From assembly GCA_963835735.1 (NCBI GenBank), contig CAWIGP010000002.1:682001-746000 (forward strand): 64,000 bases of DNA, given 5' to 3'. This document shows, piece by piece, positions 9,986 through 19,892 of this stretch. A program made the translations under genes and the position numbers. Numbering within the stretch: position 1 is the stretch's first letter; every line of letters starts with the position of its first letter. Below the pieces are notes generated by a model. The model was not told the origin of the DNA, ran no database searches, and saw only the letters and a program-made list of their open reading frames with translations. Origin of the DNA: DASQMT01 sp963835735. GTDB lineage: Bacteria; Actinomycetota; Thermoleophilia; Solirubrobacterales; Solirubrobacteraceae.

Positions 9986-10739
9986 CCGGCGAGTCGGCCC
10001 GGAGGCCGGCCGGCAGGATCGGCAGTTCGCGCGCCTCGCGGTCGTAGACCGCGGCGCGCAGTGTGGTCTCGACGCGCTCGCGGTAGCCGTCGTGCAGGCC
10101 GAGGCCGCCGCCGACGATCAGCGCGCCGGGGTCCAGCGCGTTGACCAGCGCGGCGAGCGTGAGCCCGAGCCGCCGCGCGGCGTCCTCGACGACCTCCGCG
10201 GCGGCGCGGTCGGCGAGCGCGTCCTCCGCCGACTCGTGCCCGGTCCGGCGCGCGAGCGCGCTGCCGCTCGACCACTGCTCGACCAGCGGCGCGCCGGTGC
10301 CGATCGCGGCGCCACGTACGCCGAGCCGCGGCCCGCTCTCGGTCATCAGGCAGTGGCTGATGCCCGAGCCGACGCTGACGTAGAGGAAGTCGGGGACGTC
10401 GTGGCCGGCGCCGAAGCGCGACTCCGCCAGCGCCGCGACGCGCACGTCGGACTCGACGCAGTCGAACGTGGTCGACAGGTCGGCGTCGCGCCAGTCGACG
10501 GTCTCCGCGCTGCGGATGCGGCCGCGCGGGTCGACCAGCTCGCAGACCGCGATCCCGGCCGCGACTGCCCCGTCCCCCAGCTCGGCCGCCAGCGCGCGGC
10601 AGTCCGCCAGCACGGCTTCCGAGCCGCGCTGCGGTGCCGTCGGGATGCGGCGCGCGGCGAGGATCGTGCCGCGCTCGAGGTCTACCCGGGCGGCAGCGAT
10701 CTTGGTGCCCCCGACGTCGAGGCCGAGGGCGACGGTCAT
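9939..10739 (-). CDS. ROK-family sugar kinase-like protein
   Basis: A protein of 266 residues with the ASKHA phosphate-1 motif 'GLDVGGTKIAAARVD' at the N-terminus and 'GSGISHCL' plus 'DPGALIVGGGLG' later. The usual ROK zinc-binding segment (CxCGxxGC) before 'E..SG.AL' is missing; here it reads 'IGTGAPLVEQWSSGSAL'. It is the last gene of a tightly overlapping minus-strand operon: the cupin stop overlaps its start (ATGA at 10736-10739). A sugar or amino-sugar kinase role is inferred from the family and context. Confidence 0.78.
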   Translation of the reverse strand: MTVALGLDVGGTKIAAARVDLERGTILAARRIPTAPQRGSEAVLADCRALAAELGDGAVAAGIAVCELVDPRGRIRSAETVDWRDADLSTTFDCVESDVRVAALAESRFGAGHDVPDFLYVSVGSGISHCLMTESGPRLGVRGAAIGTGAPLVEQWSSGSALARRTGHESAEDALADRAAAEVVEDAARRLGLTLAALVNALDPGALIVGGGLGLHDGYRERVETTLRAAVYDREARELPILPAGLRADSPVIGAALAAAAARAPA

Positions 10740-11591
10740 GGCAGATAGCGCGGCGCCACGCCGCAGATCGCCCGCGCGGTCTGCCCGCCGGCGTTGCGGT
10801 ACTCGTGCAGGCTCCCCGCCGGCAGGTAGCAGACGTCCTCGGGCTCGAGCTCGAACACGTGCACACCGCCGTCATACCAGGCGCGGACCCAGAGCGAACC
10901 CTCGAGCGCCATCAGCACCTCGTCGCCGCCGTGCTCGTGCGCCGCGGCGAGCTCGCCGGGACCGACCTCCAGCGTCGCCACCGTGAGATGCTCGGTGCTG
11001 ATCAGCACGCCGGCGAGCACGCCGAGATCGCGGCGGTAGAGCACGTCCGCGGGTCGCACCACGCGCAGCCGCGGCTCGCGCGGGCGCGCCGCCGGCCAGC
11101 GTCCCGAGCAGCTCGTCGTCGGCGTACCGCGATTCCTCCAGGTAGGGCTGCTCGCGCGCGTAGGCGCTCGACGCGCCGGCGGCAGGCGGCGGGGCGAACA
11201 GCTCGAGCACGCGCACCGGTTCAGGCCCGAGCGCGAACGCGTGATGCCAGGTGTCGCGGCGGAAGAACACGCTCTCCCCCGCCGCGGCGCGCTGGACCTC
11301 GCCGGTCTCCGGGTCGGCGATCACGAGCACGCCCTCGAGCACGTGCAGCAGCTCGTCGGCGGCGAAGATCGTGCGGTAGTCCTCGGAGTGGCGGAAGCCG
11401 GCGCCGGGCGGCAGCCCGAACACCAGCATGTGGACCTTCTCGGTCGACGCGTAGATCCAGTCGAACACCTCGCCGGCCGCCGGATCGCCCCAGACGTGGC
11501 GCGTGACGTCGGCGCGCCGGATCAGGGCGGGGCCGTCGAACGAGGGGCGCGGCGACGAGGCCGGCGGCAGCGGCCGCTCGACCAGGCTCAT
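10736..11591 (-). CDS. Double-cupin protein (frameshifted)
   Basis: Two cupin beta-barrels are readable in two frames. The first (from ATG 11591, 'MSLVERPLPP') contains 'ADELLHVLEGVLVI' and 'RRDTWHHAF'; the second contains 'HEHGGDEVLMALEGSLWV' and 'LPAGSLHEYRN'. A one-base insertion near 11090-11095 separates them; with it removed the gene encodes 284 residues. Without the correction only the second cupin (from 11062) would be made, from an internal GTG. Cupins of this kind can be sugar isomerases or small-molecule sensors; the substrate is unknown. Neighbouring genes overlap by 4 bp on both sides. Confidence 0.75.
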
Positions 11592-12692
11592 GCGGCGCTC
11601 CGCGGGTCGTGCACGCGCGCCTGCCCGGAGACCTCGCCCAGCCGCTCGAGCTCGGGCGCCGGGAAGTCGCTCGCGATCACGCGCGCGCGGCCGTCGGCGC
11701 CGGCGGCCTGGGCCGCGAGCATGATCTCCAGCGCGTGGTAGGCATGCTCCGGCCGCGTGACCGGCTCCTGGCCGGTCTCCAGGCACTCGACCAGGTGACG
11801 CAGCCCGTCGGTCCACGGCCACGCCGGCTCGGACTCCGGGTACAGCTCCCACGCGGCGTGGTCGTTGCGCCACAGCTCATAGCCCTCGGGCGCCCAGTCG
11901 TCGCCGAGCATCTGCAGCACGCCGTGGGTGCCGTACAGCTCGAGGCACGGGGAGCGGTAGCTCTGCATCGTGAAGCCGGTGGTGACGACCGCGTAGCGCG
12001 AATCGCCGAAGTCGATCAGAACGTGCGCGTTGTCCTCCGCCTCGACGCGCATCGGCTCTCCGTTGATGAGCCGCTCGGGGATCGCCACGCCGGTCATCGC
12101 GGTCACGCGGCGGGCGGGGCCGAAGAAGCCGCACAGGCTGGTGACGTTGTAGACGCCGAGGTCGAACAGCGCGCCGCCGCCCGGCTCGTAGAACCAGCGG
12201 CTCCAGTCGGGCCCGGCCCAGCCGTAGCGGCCGCGCGCGGTCAGCAGCCCGCCGATCTCGCCCGCGCGGACGCGCGCGTGCATCGCCCGGTAGGTCGGCG
12301 ACAGGATGATGTGCGGCGCGCAGACGAGGTGGCCGGGCGCCGCCTCGGCCACGGCGAGCACCTGCTCGGCCTCTGACAGCGAGGTGGCCATGGGCTTCTC
12401 GACCAGCACGTGCTTGCCGGCTTCGAGCCCTTCGCGCGCGAGACGCCCGTGCTCGGTCATGCTCGTGAGCACGAGCACGACGTCGACGTCCGGGTGGCGG
12501 CACACGGCGACGTCGTCGGGCATGTCGGCGCTGAGGTCGAGCCGCTCGGCGGCCATGCGCCGCTTGTCCGGGTCGGAGTCGTAGACGGCCGTCGACCTCG
12601 ACGCGGCCCTGGCCGCGTAGCCGCTCGATCAGGCTCATGTAGGGCGTCCAGAAGACGCTGCCGCAGCCGACGACCCCGAGGCGAACGCTCAC
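11588..12692 (-). CDS. Gfo/Idh/MocA-family oxidoreductase (frameshifted)
   Basis: A NAD(P)-dependent sugar dehydrogenase-like protein. The Rossmann motif 'LGVVGCGSVFWTPY' follows the GTG start at 12692, which overlaps the SIS gene stop. The family's 'VLVEKPMATS' with catalytic Lys follows. A one-base insertion near 12592-12597 divides them: the N-terminal frame reads '...RVEV', the other resumes 'AVYDSDPDKRRMAAERL'. Correction gives 367 residues. The C-terminal alpha/beta domain is intact. It probably oxidises a sugar or inositol-like substrate handled by the adjoining ABC transporter; that is inference. Confidence 0.85.
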
Positions 12693-13779
12693 GTCGCGCT
12701 CCGCGCCGTCTCGTAGTAGGCGTCCGTCCAGGTCGGATGGTCGACGTCGTGGCCGGCCGCGAGCGCGAGGTGAGCGGCGAGCGCGGCGGCGGCGGGGAGC
12801 GTGGTGATCGGGGCGAGGCGCGAATCGGCGACGGCCGCGCCGGGCAGCCGGATGGTCGTCGCGCCGGCGGCGGCGCACAGCCGCACGGCCTCGTCGCCGA
12901 GCGGGTCGCCGGCCGGGTCGAGCGACACCACCAGGTGGCCGCGGTCGAGCCCGAACATCGCCGACGTCGCGCCCTCGCGCGTCTCGACGCCCTCGGCGGG
13001 GATGCGCGCGATCTCCTTGAGCATCAGCGCGAGCTCCATCGCCGCCGCCCACGCGGTGCCGCCGCCGACGACGACCGCGGCGGGACGCCGCGAGTCGGTG
13101 GCGCCGAGCGACGAGCCGGCGCCGGACGGCGACGCGCCGTCGGCGCCGAGCGACGAGCCGCCGGCGGACGGCGACGCGCCGTCGGCGCCGAGCGCTTCGG
13201 CCGCCCACGCTTCGGCGTCGTCGACCGCGCGCGCGGCGGCGGCCGGCGCGCCCTCGAGCACGCGGCCAGCTCGGTGTCGCCGGTCAGCGTGGCCCACAGC
13301 GCGAGCCCGCTCGCGTACGCGCCGGCCAGCGCCTGCGTGTGCGTCACCGCGCGCTGCGACGCGACCCGCTGGAGCACGGTCGCGCCCGCGGCGGCCGCCA
13401 GCGACGAGTCGGCGCTCGCGGTGATCGCCACGCACGGGCGGCCGGCCGCGCGCTGCGCGATCTCGACCACGTCGCGGAACTCGCCCGACGAGGAGACGGC
13501 GAGCACGGCGTCGCCGGGCCGCCACGCGAACCGCTCGCGCACCGCGATCCCGCACGGCACCGCGACGATCGGCGGGCCGGGCGCGCCGCTCTCGAGCGCT
13601 GCAAGCCACAGCGCGTGCGCGACGTAGTATGCGGCCCCGTTGCCCGTGGCCACGATCCGCTCGGCACCGCGCAGCAGCTCGGCGGCCGCGGACACGCCGT
13701 CGGCGGCCGCCAGCGTCTCGCCCAGGGCGCCCGGGAGCTCGCGGACGTCGGCCCAGAGCCCGGTGTCCAGGTACGTCAT
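12689..13779 (-). CDS. SIS-domain sugar isomerase/deaminase-like protein (frameshifted, repeat-expanded)
   Basis: Two SIS phosphosugar-binding domains are recognisable: 'GNGAAYYVAHALW' and 'AVSSSGEFRDVVEIA' in the first, 'VVVGGGTAWAAAMELALMLKEI' (in parts) in the second. This architecture is that of AgaS and GlmS isomerase domains, so ketose/amino-sugar phosphate chemistry is likely. The frame changes near 13259-13264 by an apparent one-base deletion (expected 'ELAAVLEGAP'). Just after it a 14-residue unit GADGASPSxxGSSL is tandemly repeated, an insertion not typical of the family. First gene of the minus-strand sugar operon; divergent to the GntR gene. Confidence 0.75.
13101..13194. repeat. 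42-bp in-frame tandem repeat (about 2.2 copies) within the SIS gene
   Basis: Copies occupy 13101-13142 and 13143-13184, with a partial third copy from 13185. The two full copies differ only in a few central bases. On the coding (minus) strand each unit encodes 14 residues, GADGASPS(GA/AG)GSSL, a flexible linker-like sequence. Confidence 0.85.
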
Positions 13780-13821
13780 GAACCGGAACGTACCACGACC
13801 TACCAAAAGCGACCAAACGTC

Positions 13822-13853
13822 TTGACATGTGCTCAACAGCGTTGAAATAGTCT
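13822..13853 (+). promoter_or_regulatory. Candidate promoter of the GntR regulator
   Basis: A perfect -35 TTGACA lies at 13822-13827 and TAGTCT (TANNNT) at 13848-13853, 8 nt before ATG 13862. The 20-bp spacing is long; GAAATA at 13844-13849 gives 16 bp instead. The sequence is in the 82-bp gap between divergently transcribed SIS and GntR genes, where ACC/ACCA half-sites recur (13790-13816), a likely place for autoregulation. Confidence 0.45.
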
Positions 13854-13861
13854 CCGTTCAC

Positions 13862-14705
13862 ATGTCGATCAGCGAGGCGTCCCAGCCGCTGTATCACCGG
13901 GTCTACCGGCAGATCGCGAGAGAGATCGAGAGCGGGACGCTCTTGCCGGGGGATCGGCTCCCGTCCGAGCGCTGGTTCTGCGACGAGCTGGGCGTCAGCC
14001 GCGCCACCGTGCGCCGCGCGCTCGAGGAGCTGGTCGCCGACGGTCTGGTCGAGAGCCGGGGCCGCGGCTCGTTCGTGACCGGCGACGCGCTGGTCGAGCC
14101 GCCGAACACGCTGATGAGCCTCTCGGAGCTGGGCCGCTCGCGCGGGCTCGACGCCAGCGCCGAGGTGCTCGACGCCGACGTCCGCGCCGGCGACGATCGA
14201 CGAGGCGGAGGCGTTCGGGGTCGCGCCCGGCGCGGAGCTGTTCGAGCTGCGCCGCGTGCGCATGCTCGACGGCCTGCCGATCTCGATCGACCACAACCGC
14301 GTCCCGCTGCGTCTGCTCCCCGACGCGCTGGAGCTGGACTTCGCGGCCGCGTCGCTGTACGCGGCGCTCGACCGCTCCGGCCACTCGCCGGGGCGCGCGG
14401 ACTACGAGCTCGAGGCCCGCGCCGCCGAGGCGGCTGAGGCTGAACTGCTGGGCCTGGCGCCGGGTGCGCCGGTCCTGTTTGCGACCACGGTCGCGATCGG
14501 TGAGGACGGCCGGGTCGTGGACCTCGGCCGGACGGTGTACCGCGCCGACCGCTACCGGTTCCAGGCGACGCTGATGCGCCGCGCTCATAGGGAGAGGGAG
14601 ACACGTAATGAGGAGGAAACGTTCGCTGCTCGCCGCACTGCCGGCCGCGCTGGCGATCGCCGTCGCCGCGTGCGGGGGAACGCCTGGGGAGGACAAGCCG
14701 AATGA
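13862..14705 (+). CDS. GntR-family regulator with UTRA domain (HutC type, frameshifted)
   Basis: The N-terminal winged helix is 'PLYHRVYRQIAREIESGTLL' followed by 'LPSERWFCDELGVSRATVRRAL' (in parts). The C-terminal UTRA sensor domain ('GVAPGAELFELRRVRMLDG') is in another frame because of one inserted base near 14185. ATG 13862 is preferred over 13829 because it follows the -10 box. After the shift the frame runs to 14705, into the lipoprotein gene; the UTRA domain really ends near 14580 ('RFQATLM'), and a second one-base loss there would give a natural stop at TAG 14588. It likely controls the sugar locus on both sides. Confidence 0.8.
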
Positions 14706-16007
14706 GCAGGCGGCCGGCACGCCGGCCGAGCAGGTCAAGACCAGCGGCTTCGAGGATCTCGGTCCCGTCACGCTGAAGGTCGTCTCGTCCGAGGGCTCGG
14801 GCGGCCCGCGCGACGCGCTCAAGGCCCTGAGCAAGTCGTTCGAGGCGAAGTACCCGAACGTCACGGTGGACATCTCGTTCCGCGACTTCGCCGCCTGGAC
14901 CAAGCAGGCCAAGCTCGTCGCGTCGAGCGACGACCCGCCGGACGTCTTCGGCGGCAACCAGGGCTACCAGCTCGACGGCGAGCTCGTGAAGGCCGGCCTG
15001 ATCCTGCCGCTCGACGAGTACGCCAAGGCGTACGGCTGGGACCGAGTCCTACACGCCGGAGACGCTGCAGCAGTTCGAGTGGACCGACGACGGGCAGACG
15101 TTCGGCGAGGGCACGCTGTGGGGCGTCGCCCAGACCGGCCAGTCCGTCGGCGTGTTCACGAACAAGACGAAGCTGGCGGCGGCCGGCGTCGATCCCGCGT
15201 CGCTGCAGACGTTCGACGACTTCGACGCCGCGCTGGCCAAGCTGCGCGAGTCGCTGCCGGCCGACGAGCCCGTGATCGCGCTCGGCAACAAGGACCAGTA
15301 CGCCGCGATCCACCTGTGGGGCGGGGTCCAGGGCGCCTACACGCCGGCGCAGGACATGCGCGACTGGATCTTCCAGGCGGACGGCGCGACGTTCGACACC
15401 GAGGGCAACCTCACGTCCTTGGAGAAGCTCAAGGAATGGGCGGACAAGGGCTACTTCGGTAAACCCGACGTGTACAACTCGCGCAACGACTCGGATGCCG
15501 CGATCGCATTCGGCAAGGGCGAGGGCGCGTTGATGATCGGCGGCAACTGGAACGCCGCGACCGCCCGCGACGGGCTCGGCGACGAGGCCGGGTTCTTCAA
15601 CATGCCTCCGGGCGAGAGCGGCGACGCGGTCGCGATCGGCTCGGCGAGCTTCCCGATGCACATCTCCGCCAAGACCAAGCAGCCAGACCTCGCGGCGGCG
15701 TACATCGACTCACATCACCGGGCCGGACGCCGGTCAGGAGCTGGTCGACACCCAGCAGGTGCCTGCGGCGAGCGACACCACCGCCGAGCCGGGCGACCCG
15801 CTCGGGCAGGAGGTCAAGGCGGGCTGGGACCAGCTGGTCGAGGACGGCGGCCTGACGCTGTACCCGGACTGGTCGTCGCCGACGATGCTGCAGACGATGG
15901 GCCAGTCGTTCCAGGAGATGCTGGTCGGCCGGGCGTCGCCGCAGGACGTGATCACGCGTATGCAGGACGACTGGGAGGAGTACCACCAGGAGCTCGCGGG
16001 GAGCTAG
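14608..16007 (+). CDS. ABC transporter sugar-binding lipoprotein (two frameshifts)
   Basis: An extracellular solute-binding protein family 1 lipoprotein. The signal peptide is 'MRRKRSLLAALPAALAIAVAAC' (read in two parts) with lipobox VAAC. Family features include 'DPPDVFGGNQGYQ' and 'GEGALMIGGNWNAA'. Two insertions of one base, near 15042 (after 'AYGWD', then 'ESYTPETLQQF') and near 15713 (after 'AAYIDS', then 'ITGPDAGQELV'), give three frame segments; removing one C at each yields 465 residues. It precedes two permease genes by 3 bp and is the first gene of the importer operon. Confidence 0.9.
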
Positions 16008-16010
16008 GCC

Positions 16011-16952
16011 GTGGCGCAGGTGGAGACAGCCCGGGCGCCGCTCGCGGCGCCCGGCGAGGTCCGGCAGGTGCGGGTGCGGGCGCCGGGGGAGCCCCGGCGC
16101 GTTGCCTATCTGTACCTGGCGCCCGCGTTCCTGTTCTACCTGCTGTTCGCGTTCGGCCCACTGGTCTACACGACGTGGCTCTCGTTCTTCGAGTGGGACG
16201 GGCTGACGGTCGGAACGTGGGTCGGGCTCGACAACTACGAGAAGGTCCTGAGCGATCCGGATATCCGCGCGTCGTTCGTCCACTCGTTCGAGCTGATCCT
16301 GTTCTACGCGGTCCTGCCGGTCATGCTCGGGCTGCTGCTCGCCTCGCTGATCGCCCACAGCCGCGTGCGCGGTGTGACGTTCTACCGCGCCGTGCTGTTC
16401 CTGCCGCAGACGATCGCCAGCGTGGTCGTCGCGATCGCCTGGGTGTGGATCTACGCGCCGGAGGGACCGCTGAACGAAGCCCTCCGGGCGGTCGGCCTGG
16501 ACAGCCTCGCGCGCGGCTGGCTGGGCGACTTCAACACCGCGCTGCCGGCGCTGGGGCTCGTCGGCACCTGGGTGACGTTCGGACTCTGCCTCGTGCTGTT
16601 CCTCGCCGGCATCCAGAAGATCCCGCTGACGCTGTACGAGGCCGCGCGGGTAGACGGCGCCGGACGCGTGCGCGAGTTCTTCGCGGTCACACTGCCCGGC
16701 CTGCGCGGCGAGCTCGCGGTCGCGCTCACGCTGACCACGATCACCGCGCTGCGGACCTTCGACCTGATCTACGTCTCGACGCAGGGCGGACCTGGCACGT
16801 CGACCACCGTGCCTTCCGTGCTCGTCTACCAGAACGCGTTCTCCAACGGGCGCGTCGGCCTCGCGGCGGCCGTCGCGGTGGTGCTGACCGTGCTGATCTT
16901 CGCGGTGGCGTTCGCGATCACCCGCCTCGTCGACCGGGATCCGAGCCGATGA
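16011..16952 (+). CDS. ABC sugar transporter permease (MalF/UgpA type)
   Basis: A membrane protein of 313 residues with about six hydrophobic helices, the first at 'YLYLAPAFLFYLLFAFGPLV' (residues 24-43). The EAA loop that contacts the ATPase is 'YEAARVDGAGRVREFF'. Its start GTG is 3 bp after the binding-protein stop and its own stop overlaps the next permease (ATGA). The sugar specificity cannot be deduced. The frame is intact. Confidence 0.92.
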   Translation: MAQVETARAPLAAPGEVRQVRVRAPGEPRRVAYLYLAPAFLFYLLFAFGPLVYTTWLSFFEWDGLTVGTWVGLDNYEKVLSDPDIRASFVHSFELILFYAVLPVMLGLLLASLIAHSRVRGVTFYRAVLFLPQTIASVVVAIAWVWIYAPEGPLNEALRAVGLDSLARGWLGDFNTALPALGLVGTWVTFGLCLVLFLAGIQKIPLTLYEAARVDGAGRVREFFAVTLPGLRGELAVALTLTTITALRTFDLIYVSTQGGPGTSTTVPSVLVYQNAFSNGRVGLAAAVAVVLTVLIFAVAFAITRLVDRDPSR

Positions 16953-17779
16953 ACGTCTCGCGCCGGGAGCAGCTGCTCAGCTACGCCGTGCTCGGCGTGT
17001 TCTGCGTGCTCGTGATCTACCCGGTCCTCAGCATCGTGCTGCTCGCGTTCCACAAGCGGTCGGACTTCGTCACCGGCTTCTCGTTCCCGGACTCGCTGGA
17101 CTTCAGCACGTTCCAACAAGCGTGGGAGGAGGGCGGCTTCGACCGCGGCTTGATCAACAGCTTCATCGTCGCCGCCACCGTCACGGTGGTCTCGGCGGTG
17201 CTGTCCACGCTCGCCGGTTACGCGTTCGGGGCGATGCGCTTCCGCGGCTCCGACGCGCTCTTCTACCTGCTGCTGTTGGGCCTGATCTTCCCCTATGAGG
17301 CGACCGTCATCCCGCTCTACTACGTGTTCAGGGACGTCGGGCTGACCGACAGCCTGTGGGCGCTGATCCTGCCGCAGATCGGGCTCTCGGTCCCGTTCGG
17401 CACGTTCTGGATGCGCGCGTTCTTCCGCTCGACGCCCGGCTCGCTCGTAGAGGCATCGCGGCTCGACGGCGCATCGAGCTTCGTGACGCTGTGGCGCGTG
17501 CTGCTGCCGCAGGCCTGGCCGGCGATCACGACGATGGTCGTGCTCATGTTCATGTGGACGTGGAACGAGTTCCTGCTCGCGCTCGTGATGATCCAGTCCG
17601 ACGAGCTGCGCACAGCCCCGCTCGGGCTCGGGCTGTTCGCCGGTGCCAACCGCGGCACGCTGAACACCACGCTCGTCGCCGCCGCCGCCGTACTGGTCGC
17701 GTTGCCGGTCATGATCGTCTACGTCTTCCTGCAGCGCAGCTTCATCCGCGGGATGTTCGCCGGGGCGGTGAAGGAGTGA
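16949..17779 (+). CDS. ABC sugar transporter permease (MalG/UgpE type)
   Basis: The second inner-membrane subunit, 276 residues, with six predicted helices and the EAA loop 'VEASRLDGASSFVTLWRV'. The N-terminal helix is 'LLSYAVLGVFCVLVIYPVLS'. The stop overlaps the GTG start of the BadF-type kinase (GTGA at 17776-17779). The frame is intact. Confidence 0.92.
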   Translation: MNVSRREQLLSYAVLGVFCVLVIYPVLSIVLLAFHKRSDFVTGFSFPDSLDFSTFQQAWEEGGFDRGLINSFIVAATVTVVSAVLSTLAGYAFGAMRFRGSDALFYLLLLGLIFPYEATVIPLYYVFRDVGLTDSLWALILPQIGLSVPFGTFWMRAFFRSTPGSLVEASRLDGASSFVTLWRVLLPQAWPAITTMVVLMFMWTWNEFLLALVMIQSDELRTAPLGLGLFAGANRGTLNTTLVAAAAVLVALPVMIVYVFLQRSFIRGMFAGAVKE

Positions 17780-18771
17780 GCTGGGTGCTGGCCGTCGACG
17801 GCGGCAACACGAAGACGCTCGCCGCGGTCGCGGACGCGCGCGGGGTGACGCGCGGCACCGGCTGGGCCGGCCTCGCGGACATCTACAACACGAGCACCCC
17901 GGCCGAGGGGATCGACACGATCGCGGCGGCGGCGCGGCAGGCGCTCGCTGCCGCCGGCGTGACGGGCGACGGCGTCGACGCGGCGGCGTTCAGCCTCGCG
18001 GGCGCGGACTGGCCGGAGGACTTCGAGCTGCTCGAGCGGTCGCTGCGGGAGCGGCTCGCGCTGCCGGCGCCGCCGCTGGTCGTCAACGACGCGATCGGCG
18101 CCCTGCGCGCGGGCTCGCCCGACTGGACCGGGATCTCGGTCGTCGCCGGCACGTACAACGCGGTCGGCGCGCGCCATCCCGACGGCCGCGTGTTCCATCT
18201 CGGCTTCTGGCCGGACGGCGCGGGCGGCCGCGACCTCGCAGGCGAGGGCCTGCGCGCGGTCTACCACGCGGCGCTCGGGATGGGCCCCGCGACGACGCTG
18301 ACCGAGCGCGCGCTCACCCTCTACGGCACGGCCGACGCGATCGCGCTGCTGCACGAGTTCACGCGCCGCGGCGGGCTCCCCGAGGCCGAGAAGGACCGGC
18401 TCGCTCCGGTCGTGCTCGACGCGGCGGACGCGGGCGACGCGGTCGCGCGGGAGATCGTCGAGCTCAAGGGACGCGTGCTCGGCCGGCAGGCGCGCGCGTG
18501 CGCCGCCCAGCTCGACCTGCCGATCGCCGGCACCCGCGTGGTGCTGACCGGCGGCGTGTTCGGGCACCCGACCGAGCGGCTCGCGGCGGCGACGATGGCG
18601 GAGCTGCCCGGCGCCGTTCCCGTCCGGCACGGCCCGCCGCCGGTCGCCGGCGCGCTGCTGCTGGCGCTCGACCGCCTCGGCGCCGGCGTCGACGACGCCG
18701 CCGTCGCCGCCGGCCTCCCGTTCCACAAACCAAGGAGCGCCCCATGGGCGGCATCGCCCTCGAACGCGTGA
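17776..18771 (+). CDS. BadF/BadG/BcrA/BcrD ATPase-family sugar kinase (N-acetylglucosamine kinase-like)
   Basis: An ASKHA-fold protein of 331 residues with the phosphate-1 motif 'VDGGNTKTLAAVAD' at the N-terminus, 'VVNDAIGALRAG' and 'VVAGTYNAVGA' in the middle, and 'VVLTGGVFGHP' near the end. The family includes eukaryotic-type GlcNAc kinase, which fits an amino-sugar importer operon. It overlaps the permease by 4 bp and the ATPase gene by 28 bp. The exact substrate is inferred. Confidence 0.82.
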   Translation: MSWVLAVDGGNTKTLAAVADARGVTRGTGWAGLADIYNTSTPAEGIDTIAAAARQALAAAGVTGDGVDAAAFSLAGADWPEDFELLERSLRERLALPAPPLVVNDAIGALRAGSPDWTGISVVAGTYNAVGARHPDGRVFHLGFWPDGAGGRDLAGEGLRAVYHAALGMGPATTLTERALTLYGTADAIALLHEFTRRGGLPEAEKDRLAPVVLDAADAGDAVAREIVELKGRVLGRQARACAAQLDLPIAGTRVVLTGGVFGHPTERLAAATMAELPGAVPVRHGPPPVAGALLLALDRLGAGVDDAAVAAGLPFHKPRSAPWAASPSNA

Positions 18772-19892
18772 GCAAGGTGTTCCCCGGCGGCATCGTCGCG
18801 GTCGACGACGTCGAGCTGGAGATCGGCGACGGCGAGTTCATGGTGCTGGTCGGACCGTCCGGCTGCGGCAAGTCGACGCTGCTGCGGATGATCGCCGGGC
18901 TCGAGGGCGTCTCGAGCGGGAAGATCCGGATCGGCGACCGCGAGGTCACGGAGCTCGCGCCGCGCAGCCGCGACGTCGCGATGGTGTTCCAGAACTACGC
19001 GCTCTATCCGCACATGCGCGTGTGGGACAACCTCGCGTTCGCGCTCAAGCTGCGGCGCACGCCCAAGGCGGCGATGCGCGAGCAGGTCGGGTCGGTCGCG
19101 GGCGTGCTGGGGCTGCGCGAGCTCGTCGACCGCAAGCCAGGCGCGCTGTCCGGCGGGCAGCGCCAGCGCGTGGCGATCGGGCGCGCGATGGTGCGCGAGC
19201 CGCAGGCGTATCTGATGGACGAGCCGCTCTCCAACCTCGACGCCAAGCTGCGCCTCGGCATGCGCGCGGAGCTCGCGCGGCTGCACGAGCGGCTCGGCAC
19301 CACGACCGTCTACGTCACCCACGACCAGGTCGAGGCGATGACGCTCGGAGACCGCGTCGCCGTGCTGCGCGACGGGACGATCCAGCAGTGCGACACGCCG
19401 GAGCGGCTGTTCGAGGCGCCGTCCAACCTGTTCGTCGCGGCGTTCATGGGCTCCCCGCCGATGAACCTGGTGCTCGGCGAGGCGCGCGACGGCCGGCTCC
19501 GCATGGCGGGCGTCGAGCTCCCGCTCGCGGCGCGCCACGACGGTGAGGTGATCGCCGGCGTGCGGCCGACCGACCTCAAGCCCGCCGGGCCCGACACCGA
19601 CCCGGGACTGCCGCGGCTGCGTGCCGAGCTCGAGGTGGTCGAGCGGCTCGGCACCGAGAGCCACCTGATCTTCGCCGTCGACGCCCCGAAGCTCGCCGGC
19701 GAGGCCGCAGCGGCGGCGGACGAGGCGACCGAGGAGAGCGACGCGACGCTGCTCGCCGCCGACAGCCGCGCACGCTTCACGGCGCGCGTCGAGGGGCGCC
19801 GCCGCTTCACGCCCGGCGAGGCGGTCGAGTTCACCGTGCCGCCCGACGCGTTGCACCTGTTCGATCCGGCGACGGGCGACGCGCTGCGATGA
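18744..19892 (+). CDS. ABC transporter ATPase, sugar (MsmK/UgpC type)
   Basis: The nucleotide-binding subunit, 382 residues: Walker A 'GPSGCGKST', Q-loop 'VFQNYALYPHM', signature 'LSGGQRQRVAIGRAM', Walker B 'YLMDEPLSNLDA', H-loop 'VYVTHDQ'. The C-terminal ~120 residues are the TOBE/OB regulatory domains seen in MalK-like ATPases, here extended by an acidic Ala/Glu stretch ('EAAAAADEATEESD'). ATG 18744 follows AAGGAG. It energises the two permeases upstream. The stop overlaps the next gene by 4 bp. Confidence 0.95.
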   Translation: MGGIALERVSKVFPGGIVAVDDVELEIGDGEFMVLVGPSGCGKSTLLRMIAGLEGVSSGKIRIGDREVTELAPRSRDVAMVFQNYALYPHMRVWDNLAFALKLRRTPKAAMREQVGSVAGVLGLRELVDRKPGALSGGQRQRVAIGRAMVREPQAYLMDEPLSNLDAKLRLGMRAELARLHERLGTTTVYVTHDQVEAMTLGDRVAVLRDGTIQQCDTPERLFEAPSNLFVAAFMGSPPMNLVLGEARDGRLRMAGVELPLAARHDGEVIAGVRPTDLKPAGPDTDPGLPRLRAELEVVERLGTESHLIFAVDAPKLAGEAAAAADEATEESDATLLAADSRARFTARVEGRRRFTPGEAVEFTVPPDALHLFDPATGDALR

